Assembly: GCA_944989445.1 (NCBI GenBank)
Contig: CALYLW010000168.1
Location: forward strand, 62,001-126,000
DNA from: Ampullaceana balthica
Lineage: Eukaryota > Mollusca > Gastropoda > Lymnaeidae
Direction: 5' to 3'
Length of the DNA: 64,000 nucleotides
The position numbers and the translations under genes were made by a program. The notes below the pieces were generated by a model. That model had not been told where the DNA came from, did not search any database, and worked only from the letters and a program-made list of their open reading frames with translations. Of this stretch, positions 10,671-21,700 are shown piece by piece. The first letter of the stretch is position 1; each line of letters starts with the position of its first letter.

Positions 10671-12452
10671 TTAGAAAATAAAAATAAGGACACAATACAT
10701 TTTTGTGTTATAAATCAAGAGAAAAGCTTCATTTCTTGAATAAAATTGAAGTTTTATGTTTTTCCTCATTGCACAATCTTTCATGTATCAATGTTTTCAG
10801 CCATACCATGCTCAATAGCCAAAATAACTATTGATTAGATAATCTTGTGTATTCATTATTGATCTTAATTAATTTTTATTAACTTAATTTAGAGAATCTA
10901 TTTTAACACATTGCATTATTTAAGACATTGTTCGAATTAATGATATTATTTTAGGCAGGGTAACTTCTAGCCTAAATATCTTTTAAAAAAAACTTGAATA
11001 AATTAACTGGTCTTGAATTCATTTATTCTTTTTTTACCCCGTGGGGTTCAAATATTCCTTGTTTGACAATGACACGTGAGATATTTTGTATACTCTAATT
11101 TGAAGGCAAAATTTCAAAGTCCAGTATATTAGCTGGTGTACGAAAATCTTATCTGTTTTCTAAATTCGATATAACTGCCAAAAACTCACATGAATTTCTA
11201 CAGTAATCTCATGTTATTATTATGAAGAATAAAACTTTCCACATAAAAATTTTATTAAATGTCAAAGCATCCCTTTAGTATTCCATTAGTTTCTCTGTGA
11301 GAAGCCCCTGTTAAGCATTTTTGAACACTATACGTTTGTAAATAATTTCGGGCATCTTTGATATAAATTATAAATTAGAAAATAAAAAGATTTCATTGTG
11401 ACTATCAAAGTTCCTGCGTCTGTTCGTGTGTTGAGCTTTTTGTCTGCATCTATCAATTCTTCTATAGCTTTAAAAATAACCTCAAAATAGATCCATGGTA
11501 TATTCACTATTTTGTATCCTGAATTCTGTTTAATGCATTGCTTGTAGAAGCAATTTGATATTCCAAACGAAGTATGGACATGGAAAAGAATGCGTAACAA
11601 CGTTCTAGTGTACTAAAACAGTTAGAGTTAGAGAGTTCGTTTCAGTAGGAGTATCATGTAAACAAAATTGGTAAATGAACTTTTTGTGCGAGATTTGACA
11701 TTGACATTTAATTTTTTGCGTTTTTCTTTAACTCCTGCATACTTTTCAGCCATGAAGAAATATTAACACACGTTGGGCCTCTGCAGTCCATTATTTTAAG
11801 ATCATCATTTATTTAAAATCTTTTTAGAAATGTCGTAAGAACCTCTTGCAACTTTGTTTTGTTCTTTATTAATAGTTTATTCTTTTTATCCAATCTATGA
11901 TTCTTTCCAATTGCAAAAAAAAATTGGTAATGTTGAGCACTTGTTCAAGAGTGGCTACTTTTGTGTTTGTGTGTGTCAAGTTTTAATTCCATTAGATAAG
12001 CAATTTTATTCATCATTTTTATTTATTCCACAAAATAAAGACATTAACATTAAAATAATTTTGCTTTGAAAGAAAAGACCATATAACTACGCCAACAACT
12101 TTGTTCCAGTAGTTTACCTACGTTAAAATCGATTAAATGTACCAGCACATAATTGTCATGTTGGTACACTACTTCAGCCCCAATGTTTTTCAGCTCAGTA
12201 GCATTAGTTTTAGAAGTCTTAGATTAATAAAAGAATAGGAGTTTGAAATTTTGGCATTAGAAACGTCTAAGTATTTTAATACATGTATAGTTTCTTCTTT
12301 TAAAAAAAGAAGTATCTTGTTTTTTTTTAATTTTGTTTAACTTTATTTATAACGTTATTTATTTTTAGAAGCTAATTAACAAAGAGGAATTTGCAACAAT
12401 GTGCCGCTCGGAGAATTCCATTTGGCTCATGTTTCAAATTGATAGGGTACAG
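10671..12452. other. Interior of the outer hAT; AT-rich, mostly featureless
   Basis: About 1.8 kb between the Helitron end and the next hAT-type element. The only coding-like trace is the minus-strand segment at 11600-11328 listed separately. Confidence 0.5.
11328..11600 (-). pseudogene. Possible decayed hAT transposase fragment
   Basis: The 90-codon open stretch contains LNTRTDAGTLIVTMKSFYFL, which resembles the NTRTDA-type segment (alternating with an aromatic-rich helix) of DUF4371/TTF-type hAT transposases. It lies inside the interval bounded by the outer hAT termini, as expected for that element's own gene. The match is by eye and short; no catalytic residues can be placed. Confidence 0.4.
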
Positions 12453-12520
12453 CAGGGGTTCCCAACCTTTTTGTACTCTACAGCACATTCTAAAATATTG
12501 GTAGGTTGGCGGGCACCACC

Positions 12521-13085
12521 TATTTTTAAATCCTTTATATTAACTTGTGGTGTCTGCTTGCTTGCTTGAGGCGGTGCCGAAAAACTTTGGATCGATTTTT
12601 AACCCACTTTCTCGTAAGCTAGCGAGCTAAAATTTTTCAGGCAGACTCTTGCCGATGATAAAAAGGATGTATCAAAATTTCAGATAAATCGAATGTACCG
12701 TAATTGAATTAATGAATTTTTAGATTATCTTTATTTATCTCTATTTATTTATTATTATTTATTATTTATCTCATGTTAACTTTTTTTGCTATAGTGTCGT
12801 GGTGCGTATTATATTGAACAACCTTTCCTTTCGCGCAATAAGGAGCGTATTATATTGAACAACCTTTCCTGTCGCGCCATTAGGTGGGTATTTTATTGAC
12901 AACACTTTTTATAAACATATTCCTGATCGGTGCGCATTATATTAAACATGTTTTACGAGACATAACTACAATTTTGTATTTTAGGATTGTCTTGCGCTGC
13001 GTATTATAATGAACATTCTTTTAGTTATGTCTCATACATAAAGGATTTATAGTCCATAACTTGTTTTTTTTACGGGGTTTTTTTT
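12521..13085 (+). repeat. Dispersed repeat family X, copy 1 (inserted in the hAT)
   Basis: This block is absent from the sister hAT copy, which joins the two flanks directly. It shares TATCAAAATTTCAGAT...AATCGAATG...GTAATTGAATTAATG...TTTTTAG and, at its right end, TTAGTTATGTCTCATA...AAGG...ACGGGGTTT with 15873-16210 and 19100-19590. Inside, GCGTATTATATTGAACAACC repeats at 12806 and 12847 (period about 41 bp). Class unknown. Confidence 0.65.
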
Positions 13086-13600
13086 TATTAATCGACAAAC
13101 TCCTTACATAACTTCTCATTTTCCCATAATTTATTTTCTTATATTCATAATTTATTAATAAATATTAATCAAAAATATTTCAAAATAATACAATCATTAT
13201 TCAAATTGCATACACACAGAGAAATGTTTTTACAAAACGTAAACAAAGTAAACAAAAAAACCCCCACAAATACAAAGAAAACATTTTATAAAAAAATATA
13301 TGAATATGTCAATGTGATCTTTGGCATTGCATATCATTGGCCAGTGCCTCACAATTAGGAGAGTATAACGATAATCCTGTTAGCAAACAATCATAAAGAT
13401 GCTCATCGGTGAGTCGAGATCTAAATCCTGATTTTTATTAAGTTCATGTTTGAAAACAATGATTCGCATAAATACCTCGAACAGAAAAATGAATCAATTT
13501 TATATGCCGCTTTTTTTTTCTTAAAAAAATGGGAACTTTTATCTGTCACTAAATTCCAAAAGTCATCTGATATTAAATCTCTAACTCTAGTTCTTCTGTC

Positions 13601-13825
13601 TTACCTTGAACAAAATATGCAATACATGCGTCCATTTCCATTACATTTATTTGGCAAGTAAAAGGATTGATACAGAAAGAAACAATTGGCTCGATGGGTA
13701 AACTGCAAAAATCTCTCTTCAAGCTGTTTTTTTAACACTTGAAGATGCTTATTAAATAATGACTCGTTTAATTCATTGTTACCTAGGATTTTCTTCATAT
13801 GTGGGAAAAAGTTTATGAAAAAATT
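13601..13825 (-). pseudogene. hAT (ZBED-type) transposase remnant, copy 1
   Basis: The minus-strand text HMKKILGNNELNESLFNKHL parallels the pre-hATC region of ZBED-family transposases (the HFPHM...N..LF..HLQ.L pattern), followed by an L...RF.QF segment. The same segment with fewer disruptions lies in the sister copy at 38563-38853. Stops follow on both sides. Confidence 0.6.
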
Positions 13826-14249
13826 CTGACTCTGTCGAATTGTGGCGCGTGCATAAGAATCATTCCGCGGGCACCATGGCGCCCGCGGGCACGGGGTTGG
13901 GAACCCCTGGGGTACAGTAAGATTTGCTTTTACAACAGGAAAAGCTGTCAAATTTTAAGAACCAATTTAGTTGATACCACATCAGGCTCTGGTTTTTCAG
14001 AACAGTATAATTAGTATCAGAAGAATTTAAGAAGTTCTGGCAGTTGAAACGTTCACATGCTTGATGATATTTCCTTTATTTCTTTTATTAATTTCTTATT
14101 TGGCTGTTATTTTATTTCGATTAAAAGCTCCACTTTATTATAAAATTTTAATTGTTAGAAATTATATAGTAAAATTACTAGGAATTTGCCGCCCCAGGCA
14201 AAGTGCCGCCAGGGGCAGTCGCCCCCCCCTCGCTACGCCACTGAGTTGA

Positions 14250-14800
14250 AGCTTAACAATTGCTGATTCCTTCATTTGTTGCTACAAATGTACTTCATTT
14301 ATTGATAAGGTACTTTAAGTTTTATTCTGTATTATAAAAGACTTTATGCATTTTTGTCTTGTCAGTTTGTAATTTTTGTTGTTGACACACATGACTATAT
14401 TGCTTGTTTGGTCCTTTATCTCGAGAAGTACTCAACTAAGAGTGGCAAATGAGCACTTCTCTTGATTGGTTGCAGCGATTCCAAAAACAAAGTTTGACAA
14501 TACCCTGAAATCCATGAGTCATCAGTTTAACAAATCTCACAAGCCGACCAATGATTTAGGCCATGACAGGCAGTTCAGGGTAATAAATACAAAAACACAA
14601 CACAGGAGCTGCCTGTTACTTCCAAGGACAACTAGTGACTGGAACAAGCTTCCAAAAGGATCAGTAAGAAGAAACAACAATTGATTCATTTGTATTCTAT
14701 TGCTTCCAGATTTCCAACCTTTAGTAACTGGAAACCCCAAGAGCAGCCCTACAAAGAATTATATTCATAGGTGTATTGACAAATCCCCAACATCCGTCGA
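14250..14800 (+). pseudogene. 3' fragment of a non-LTR retrotransposon reverse transcriptase
   Basis: Codons around 14560-14670 read INTKTQHRSCLLLPRTTSD then WNKLP, the C-terminal signature of Jockey/CR1-like LINE reverse transcriptases, in which a PRT.xxWN.LP motif precedes the end of the protein. Upstream reading is only about 100 codons and no catalytic YADD is present. This is a 5'-truncated, dead copy. The outer boundaries are approximate. Confidence 0.65.
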
Positions 14801-15270
14801 AGTGATAAAGATAAGAGCAATGATCGTGGGACCATAAGACATAGAAGAAATAGAGTTTTGGCTCTGAGCTCTACTTTAACTCCCACATTTTTCTGTACCC
14901 TTAGCTGCTCTGAAACAAATGTGTAACATCAGAGGTCTGATTCTGTGGCGTTCTGTCAAACTTGATGTCAATTTAATCCTCCTAACCGACATTTCTTAGC
15001 ATGCTACTATAACTGGTGGTTTTGATGATAATGGAGAACTCATGATTGTGGAGCTACTTCCATCATAAATGCCAAAGATGGGCATGGCATTAAGGACACT
15101 GTGTTATCGGTGATATAATTTTAATTTGCTTAGTTGCAGAGGTTTAGTACGAGAACTGACACACAGAGGGGCCGTGATGTCAAAATGTGAATAACTGTCA
15201 AGGCCGCGAGTGTTGCTATTTATATTACAAAAGGAAAGATCACAGACAATTAACTGTCTTTATATGATAA
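14800..15270. other. Intergenic, no feature recognised
   Basis: Moderately AT-rich sequence between the LINE fragment and the Helitron-like end. It may include LINE 3' UTR, but I see no repeat partner in the window. Confidence 0.4.
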
Positions 15271-15271
15271 T

Positions 15272-15870
15272 ACTAGCAACAAAGCCCGTCCAAGGACGTC
15301 TGTCATGAGGCTCTCAATTAAAGGAGAGGTACGGATTGATTGTAAATTTGCGAGAGGTTCTCGCGCGTCGATGATAATTTTCCCTTATTTTGCTTCTTTG
15401 TTGAGCTGTTAGTGCAGCACGGGCCATGCGTTGACGCTGTGAGTGTATTTCCCGTTGACAGGCGATGACGTCCTGTGACCTGTTGCGATGCAGTTCTCAA
15501 CGCCTTGCATTCCTTTTCCTACGCTGCGTAGCTTCTTCAATATCGACGGCAGAACGCTGTGTATTGATTAGCAGGAGTGACACACTTCAAGATGGGAACA
15601 TAGTACTGAATGATGACAAAAATACTGCACCAAAAATAACTAGTTTTGAACGTCAGCGTAAAATTGTTCAATATATAAATGAGATTTAAATTTTCTCCGC
15701 TATTGATTGGCTGTAGGAGTTTGAGGAACCAATTGCTATCGAGGAGCGCATAGACAACTGCCTTTTTGAGGCCCCTATCCTATTAACTCGTGCACAATTC
15801 CGCATCTGTATATGTCGTCAACGAGTCAACGCTAACAGATCTGTCGTCAACTTTTTCAAAACGCTCGTAA
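15272..15870 (-). mobile_element. Helitron-like 3' end with Arg-rich N-terminal remnant (minus strand)
   Basis: Read on the minus strand, the segment ends GTCCTTGGACGGGC...CTAGT: a GTCC/GGAC hairpin a few bases before CTAG, the Helitron 3' signature, at about 15272. Upstream on the same strand (about 15548-15313) a reading frame broken by one TGA shows an Arg/Gln-rich series (TQRRKRNARR, then REIHSQRQRMARAALTAQQR) like the basic N-terminal region of Helitron Rep-helicase proteins. The 5' end is not identified. Confidence 0.5.
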
Positions 15871-15872
15871 AC

Positions 15873-16210
15873 ACGTTTTCTGACTTGCTAGAGTGCTGAA
15901 ATTTTCACAGTGGGGAGAATTAAGCTATTAAATTTTCAGATCTATCGAATGTACGGTAATTAAATTAATGCATTTTTGGTTTATCTCTATATGTAGCTGC
16001 CGGCTTTTGTTGACATTTTACGGGTCAAGCAGAGTTAAGTTCAGCCATCCATGACTAAACCTTTTCCCTGCCCCCTCCGTTTTACAACAAAGGGGATTTA
16101 AGGCAATCTCAGTCTGTAAATGTTTGTCGCGTTTAAGCTTGATCAATACTTTTTAGTTATGTCTCATATATAAGGTATTAATAGTTTAAAACTTTGTTTT
16201 ACGGGGTTGT
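15873..16210 (+). repeat. Dispersed repeat family X, copy 2
   Basis: It shares the CAGATCTATCGAATG...GGTAATTAAATTAATGC block and the terminal TTTTAGTTATGTCTCATATA...TTTACGGGGTT block with the copies at 12521-13085 and 19100-19590. It directly abuts the Helitron-like remnant, which may mean that family X is itself part of a Helitron-type element. Confidence 0.6.
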
Positions 16211-16365
16211 TTAAAGAGTTTAAATTTTCATGAATGAAATTAAGTTTTACAAATCTTTTGTTAACACTTAAAAGTAGAAAATAAAATGAACAAAAAAACT
16301 TTTTTTAAAAGATGAAGCCCAGCTGCAGTGAGGAATGTAGAATCTCGCATGAAAAAGCAGAACAT

Positions 16366-16535
16366 AATTTTTTAGTCACAAACTAAGTACATTAGTCACA
16401 CAGGGGGACTCAGAACTCAGAAGTTTTATTTATATTTATTGTGATCGATTGTGGGATTTAATGTGAGATATAAAATTTGATCAACTAACACAAAAGTCCT
16501 GAGTCCCCCTGTGTGACTACTTAGTTTGTGACTAA
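16366..16535 (+). mobile_element. Short MITE with ~40-bp inverted repeats
   Basis: The left arm TTTTTAGTCACAAACTAAGT...AGTCACACAGGGGGACTCAG and the right arm, its reverse complement (CTGAGTCCCCCTGTGTGACT ACTTAGTTTGTGACTAAAAA), pair almost perfectly, with a small insertion (ACATT) in the left arm. The AT-rich centre is about 80 bp. No coding capacity. The target duplication is not obvious. Confidence 0.85.
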
Positions 16536-16539
16536 AAAA

Positions 16540-17220
16540 GTGTTGTTATTCATATGTCTGTGTGTTGTATTACTACTAGTACTACTACTACTAGTATTAT
16601 AATTTATCTTATTATTAGTAGGGCCGAACAGATAATCTATTCGGCTACTCTGTATCTGCCGATTTTCGTATACTCTGAAATACTCAGCAATCGGCCGCTT
16701 AAATAATGCCGATGCCGAGTATACGTAATTTCTCCAATAGCTATTACTTTTTTAATAAAAGTAATAAAACACTTTTCTTACTTTTATCTCTATGTCTGTC
16801 TGACTATCTGAGGGTTGTATTAGATTATCTTTGTGTTCTATTTCCAACTATTCCAAGTTAAAATTAATTGACTTGTGTAATTTTTTTGCTCTTTGTTCTT
16901 CTATCCTCTGGTATTTTTAAGATTCATGGTTTAATGATTTAACTAATGGTGTTATTCTTGTCAGTTTTGAATATTCTACAGTAATAAATCTGGCATCTCT
17001 GGTTTATTTTTTTAAAATTTTTTGTTGTATTTGTTTATCAATGTTGTTGTTTTTTTGGTGCATACAGAAGATGCATATTCTAGTACATGTCTAACCAAAG
17101 TAAGGAAGCAATTTTGTTGTATAAAATTCTTCTTATTCTTATTATTACATCTGACATCTGCAACTTACAGTTTTACAGTTAACAGTGTAAAAATTTCACT
17201 TTATATTTATTTATATGTAT
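16540..17220. other. Intergenic AT-rich sequence with a TCGGC-rich repeat fragment
   Basis: At 16620-16735 the phrases GGCCGAACAGATAATCTATTC, TGCCGATTTTCG and GCCGATGCCGAGTATACG look like the interior of a TTCGGC-rich hAT-type repeat, but no ends were found. An ACTACTAGT microsatellite lies at 16570-16600. Confidence 0.4.
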
Positions 17221-17528
17221 AATTTATAACTAGATACGCCCCGCAGTGTGGCATACGCCGCAGACTTGCTCATGGCATGGATAGTGCAAAGACAGGGGGA
17301 AAAAACGGACACAAACTACAGCACGAAGAAATCAAAACAACGTGAGTGAACATCGACGCATTGTTGGTCTAGAGACATTCGCACTAAGGTTATCTACCTG
17401 CCCAACACCCTTCACCACATTAGCTTGCCAACCATAAAATGTGATCTGCCACTCAGGGTCAGCAATGTTTGCAAAAAAAGGGGTAAAAGAACGGGCACAA
17501 ACACACATTTAAACAAATTAAAAATAAT

Positions 17529-17600
17529 GTTTTCGCTGGGGCTTGAACCCAGGACCTTCCGCTTGTAAGGCAGACGTGATAATCACTAGGCTACAAATAT
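17529..17600 (-). tRNA. tRNA-Val(TAC)-like sequence, probably a pseudogene or SINE head
   Basis: Read on the minus strand, it has a perfect T arm (CTGGG, TTCAAGC, CCCAG), the variable AGGTC and an anticodon stem TCTGC/GCGGA closing the loop CTTACAA, so the anticodon is TAC (Val). TAGTGATTATCACG matches the metazoan tRNA-Val D region. The acceptor stem pairs only about 5 of 7 positions and the D stem pairs poorly, so it is probably not functional. The flanks (17360-17380 and 17650-17672) share ATTGTTGGTCTNGAGACATT, suggesting it sits within a larger repeat. Confidence 0.5.
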
Positions 17601-17699
17601 CATGTTATTCTTTGAAGTAGCAACCCAAGTCCAAGTGAACGCAAGAACCATTGTTGGTCTGGAGACATTGGTTGACCCCAGCAAGGGCAAGGGTCATTC

Positions 17700-18290
17700 G
17701 TCATGCAGTTTTGCACATACTCGCTTTGGTGAATTATATTTATATATTACATAAAATTTAATATTTATTACCTCCAGGTATTATGCATTTTAAGTAAAGT
17801 AGGCAAGTAGGCTGCTATTACTACTTAAGACTAATAATATACTTATTAATTATAATTATATATTTAAATTTAAACTCTTAGCTTAGACGGCTTAGTATTA
17901 GTATTAGTTCTTTACTTTAGTTAGTAGTACTTAGTAAAAACTAAGTATAACTAAGTACTCTTCTTACTTCTCTGAAATATCTGTGACTCTCAACTCTGTG
18001 AGAATCTCCATTGACTCAATCACAATCTCAGTCTCAGACTCAGTGTCAGTCAGTTCAGTGTCAGTAATCTTAATCTTAGATTTAAATTTAGTATGTTTTA
18101 CTTTTATTTAAGATATTCAGAATCAGATAGGCCTACATTAAATTCTTTGATTAAATTTATTATATTTTCAGGAGTTACCTTGGTTAATATCTCGTCACGA
18201 GACTGCGTGTCCACACTATTATTTGCTAATTGTTTTTCAAAGTCATGATTTTGAAACATAAACATATATAGGAATATTCAGGAACTCGCC
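17700..18290. other. AT-rich sequence upstream of the AEBP2 first coding exon
   Basis: It contains simple-sequence runs (TTAGTATTAGTATTAG, ACTTAGTAAAAACTAAGTA at 17895-17960) and a CAGTCTCAGACTCAGTGTCAG stretch (18025-18060). The gene's promoter and 5' UTR should lie here, but I see no TATA box or CpG block to fix the start site. Confidence 0.4.
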
Positions 18291-18299
18291 TGCAAAGAA

Positions 18300-18420
18300 G
18301 GCGGCCATTTCTTGTTTGAATTGGAAAACCCCCACAGAACGTCACAAAGCATTTTGGAAATGGGAAACTACACATATAATAATGACGACACAAGGGATGG
18401 TGGTTGCCATAATGGCGGCT
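18300..18420 (+). promoter_or_regulatory. Two YY1-like GGCGGCCAT / ATGGCGGC sites at the AEBP2 start
   Basis: GGCGGCCATTT lies at 18300-18310 and ATAATGGCGGC at 18409-18419, in opposite orientations on either side of the start codon. The ATGGCGGC core is the metazoan YY1 initiator-type motif, commonly found just downstream of transcription start sites. This supports a start site close by. Sequence match only. Confidence 0.4.
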
Positions 18421-18743
18421 GTCGGGTGCGTGGAGAGTGGATTGTTTGATACAAAATGTGCGGCGGAAAAATCTAATTATGATATTTCCAAGCTATGCAA
18501 AAAGAATAGTCTAAAAAATAGTTCATTTTTTGACGATAATGCCAGAGAATCAGTAGATGTAAATAATATGATATATTCTAGCCAAGAAAGTCTTGGAGAG
18601 TTAGAAGGAACCACCACAGCAACGGTTTTCGCGAAGCCATCGATCCCATCGCTTCGGTCAAGACAAATTAAAGTGTCCATCGAACTTTCGAAGAGGGGAA
18701 AAGTACAAACAGAAGATGTTTCTTCTGATGCTCCTAAAACGAG
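18382..18743 (+). CDS. AEBP2: AEBP2 exon 1 (N-terminal, disordered)
   Basis: The open frame extends 22 codons upstream of 18382 without an ATG, so the first in-frame ATG (18382, A at -3) is chosen; later ATGs at 18397 and 18415 are alternatives. The exon ends ACGAG before GTAATT, leaving two bases (AG) that exon 2 completes with A to give Arg. It encodes 120 codons with no known domain, Ser/Lys-rich. Exon 1 to 2 linkage rests on phase and strand and on the absence of any better gene between, so it is less certain than the other exons. Confidence 0.68.
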
Positions 18744-21700
18744 GTAATTTTATATTTTACTTAAGGTTTTTGCTTAAAGATTATTAATATGGCAACATGC
18801 CTTGATTAGCCTGATTCTGATAATAATTGGACATTGGTAGCCGCCGGTAGCGCCTAGGACTAGGACTATTTCTATAGTCTATGCTATACTATACACTATT
18901 ACTATACTTATCTATAGACTATAGGCATAGGGTCTAACTATACTATATATATATAATATAGGCCTATATATATAAATTATAAGTTGTTGCTAATTATTAT
19001 ACACAACAGATGATTCTCCACAAGAAATTCACACATTCATTCATTAATACTAATACTTTTTAAATCCCTTATACTTTACTTATATTAACTTCACCGCCGT
19101 CTCTCTCTGTCTTGGGCACCGCGGAAAATTAGAAGTCAAAATTGACCCACTTCCCGTCATGCCATCGAGCTGAAATTCGGCACACGGACCCGTGTCACCT
19201 AACAATGCATCATATCAAAAATTCAGATCGATCGAACGCACAGTTATTAAATTAAATTAATTAATGCATTTTTAGTTTATCTATATAAACTATATGTAGA
19301 GGTCGCTATCGTTTACATTTTACGGGTCACTTGACTTCACCCCAGCCATATGTGAACACATCTCGTGTTTTAACCAGGTGTACCGGCATGCTTTTATTTA
19401 CATTTTGCGTGTCACGCTGAGCTCGGTCCAGCGATCGGTGATAAGACCTTCGGTTAAAAGCAAAGTTGAGTTAAGACAGATTCAGTCTGTAAATATTTGT
19501 CCCATTTGAACATAATCAATACTTTTAGTTATGTCTCATATATAAGGGATTTATAGTCCAAAACTTTGTTTTTACGGGTTTGTTTTAGTATACTAGCACT
19601 ATTACTATTACAAAACTAAAACAAACATTAACATTCTCATTCTAGGCTAAATGTAATGTAAGTCAAATGTAAAATTAAATTACTTTGTTACTTATAGGAC
19701 TATTTCACCCATTTTTCTCTAAAATTTTAAAATCTGCTGTTATGTGGTCTTATTTAATAAATAATATTTATAATATTAAATGTATTAGTATTATAAATGA
19801 AATCACCAAATATTTGCTTTTGATTTTACAGTTTCAAACAATAAAGACTGCTCTTACTTTATATATATATTGTATTCAAACAGATCCAGTTTAAATGAGG
19901 CAAACTTTGACTTGCATACAAAACAGCATTAATTTATTTATTTAAAAAATTAGTTTTTAGTTCAATTGGTACCAACTTAAAGATTCTGTTGTATTTATTG
20001 CATTGAAACTTCCTTGTATATAACACCAAAATAAAAATGAATTTATCCTGCTATTTCTGAAACAGAAAGAACATAAGGACTATATTCATTTCGATAAGAA
20101 AATTAACATGACATGAGATCTTAAATAGATAAGCTACATGACCACAAGTTGCTGGAGCTAATAGATTCCACCACCCCCCCCCCTTGCTATTGGTCTGGTG
20201 GGTCGCTGGAGGTATAGCCAGTGTCTATACTATAAAATATATTTTCTGGATACTGTACTGATTAGTAACTGATGAGTAGTATTGTGTAGGCCTTATCACT
20301 TGTGATAATTCTAAAATGAACTTACTTCAGAGTTAAGTTATTATTACCAATATTTCAATAAATCAAAAGTTCTAGTAGTTTTTTATCTGAATAATTGACT
20401 ATGGCAAAAGAGTGAAATGTATGCTACTTGATATGATTAGTGAAGAGTGGAAAGCATGGTTATTTTCTTCTGAAATAATATTTTTCCATTCAGAACTTTG
20501 TGTACTCAATCTACACTCTATTTTCAAAGGGAAAATAAGGATTTTAAATTATTGTCAATGTTGATTCTATTATTAAGTAGACATTTATGGAAAAAAATAA
20601 TTTGATGTGACCTCATTTTGTTGTTTTTTGTCAAACCGTAAACCCCCAACTCTCCTCACAGTCACATATCTGATAATACTCATATGCGTGGGAGCCCTCT
20701 CTCCTTTTTTAACATGATATACCACTTTTATAACTATTGTTTAATGGTTCATTAAGAATTTTTAAAGCATGTCTTAACTATTTATCATTTTATTGTTATA
20801 CATTATTTACACAAACTATTTGTATTATTAAATAAAATTACATGTAGCTCCATTAGTGCCATTAAAATCTGGAAACGTCAATTTGACAAAATAACTTGGA
20901 CATTTAAAGACATATCAATGTGATTATAAGTTGTTCCAAAATAATAATTGTTCAATCCAAAATTATAATTCCCGTATAAAATCATTTTGCTAGTGTTGTG
21001 ACAAGCTCTATGTTTTTATTGAGCTAAAGGAATTATTATATATCCCATGTTTGAAATTTGAAATTATCTCTTTCTGATTAACTTGAAATCCGTAGGCAAA
21101 TAATGGATAAGTAATTTATTGCCCTGTTGAATTGCAAATCTTCTAATTTGTAAAGGCTTACATAAAATTATGTCCTTTTTGGTTTTGTTTTCACTTCAAT
21201 AAATATTTGTGAGGATGGAGAGCGGTACATCTTCATCCTAAATTAAGTTACAAACATTGTCCAAGCATCTCCCCACCCACCCCCGGCAAAACACACATAC
21301 ACAATGCCCCCCCCCTCTTTTTCTTTTAGCGCACCCCCTCCCTTTTTTAGCCTTCAACGTGCCCCCATCGTTATCCAGGTCATAGCATTTTTTTTTAAAC
21401 GAAACTGATTTAGGGCAAGCCAGAAATAGTGAGGATAGCGGCTCTTTGAGTCAGCGGTGTTGGGGTCATCGTTAGTCACGTACACACATTTTTACCCGTC
21501 TCTTTGGGGCATGAATAATGTCCAAGAAAGATGCCCTTCTCTATTGGCCATTTAATTGCATTTTTATTATGACCCGGACATCGACCTAATTAGTTTATAG
21601 GCAGAGGCCAATACGGTGTTTTCAAAAAGAATTCGTTTATTACCCTTCACCTGTTTAACGTGTGATCCAAAGTCCAAAGATGATAGAAATGCTTCATTTT

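Larger units (their letters stand above)
12453..13909 (+). mobile_element. hAT element, CAGGGGTTCCCAACC family, copy 1
   Basis: The ends CAGGGGTTCCCAACC (12453) and GGTTGGGAACCCCTG (to 13909) are perfect inverted repeats. The 8-bp duplication GGGTACAG flanks it on both sides (12445-12452 and 13910-13917), also exact. It is the same family as 37987-38910 but carries about 0.55 kb of extra sequence (about 12521-13085), a copy of a dispersed repeat. It is nested in the outer hAT. Confidence 0.95.
6013..14243 (+). mobile_element. Outer hAT transposon remnant, expanded by nested insertions
   Basis: The ends are CAGCGGCGTAGCG at 6013 and CGCTACGCCACTG ending at 14243, complementary with one mismatch and both followed inward by GCCGCCC/CCCCCC-rich sequence. 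The flanks are AGCTGAAG (6005-6012) and AGTTGAAG (14244-14251), an 8-bp duplication with one change. It is 8.2 kb today, but about 4.2 kb is a later Helitron and about 1.5 kb a second hAT-type element, so the original was probably 2-2.5 kb. A decayed transposase-like segment on the minus strand (11600-11328) may be its own gene. Confidence 0.75.

Noticed and set aside
18316..18381. 22-codon extension of the AEBP2 first exon starting at 18316
   Set aside because: The codon at 18316 is TTG, not ATG. A eukaryotic start should be the ATG at 18382; the upstream codons are probably 5' UTR.
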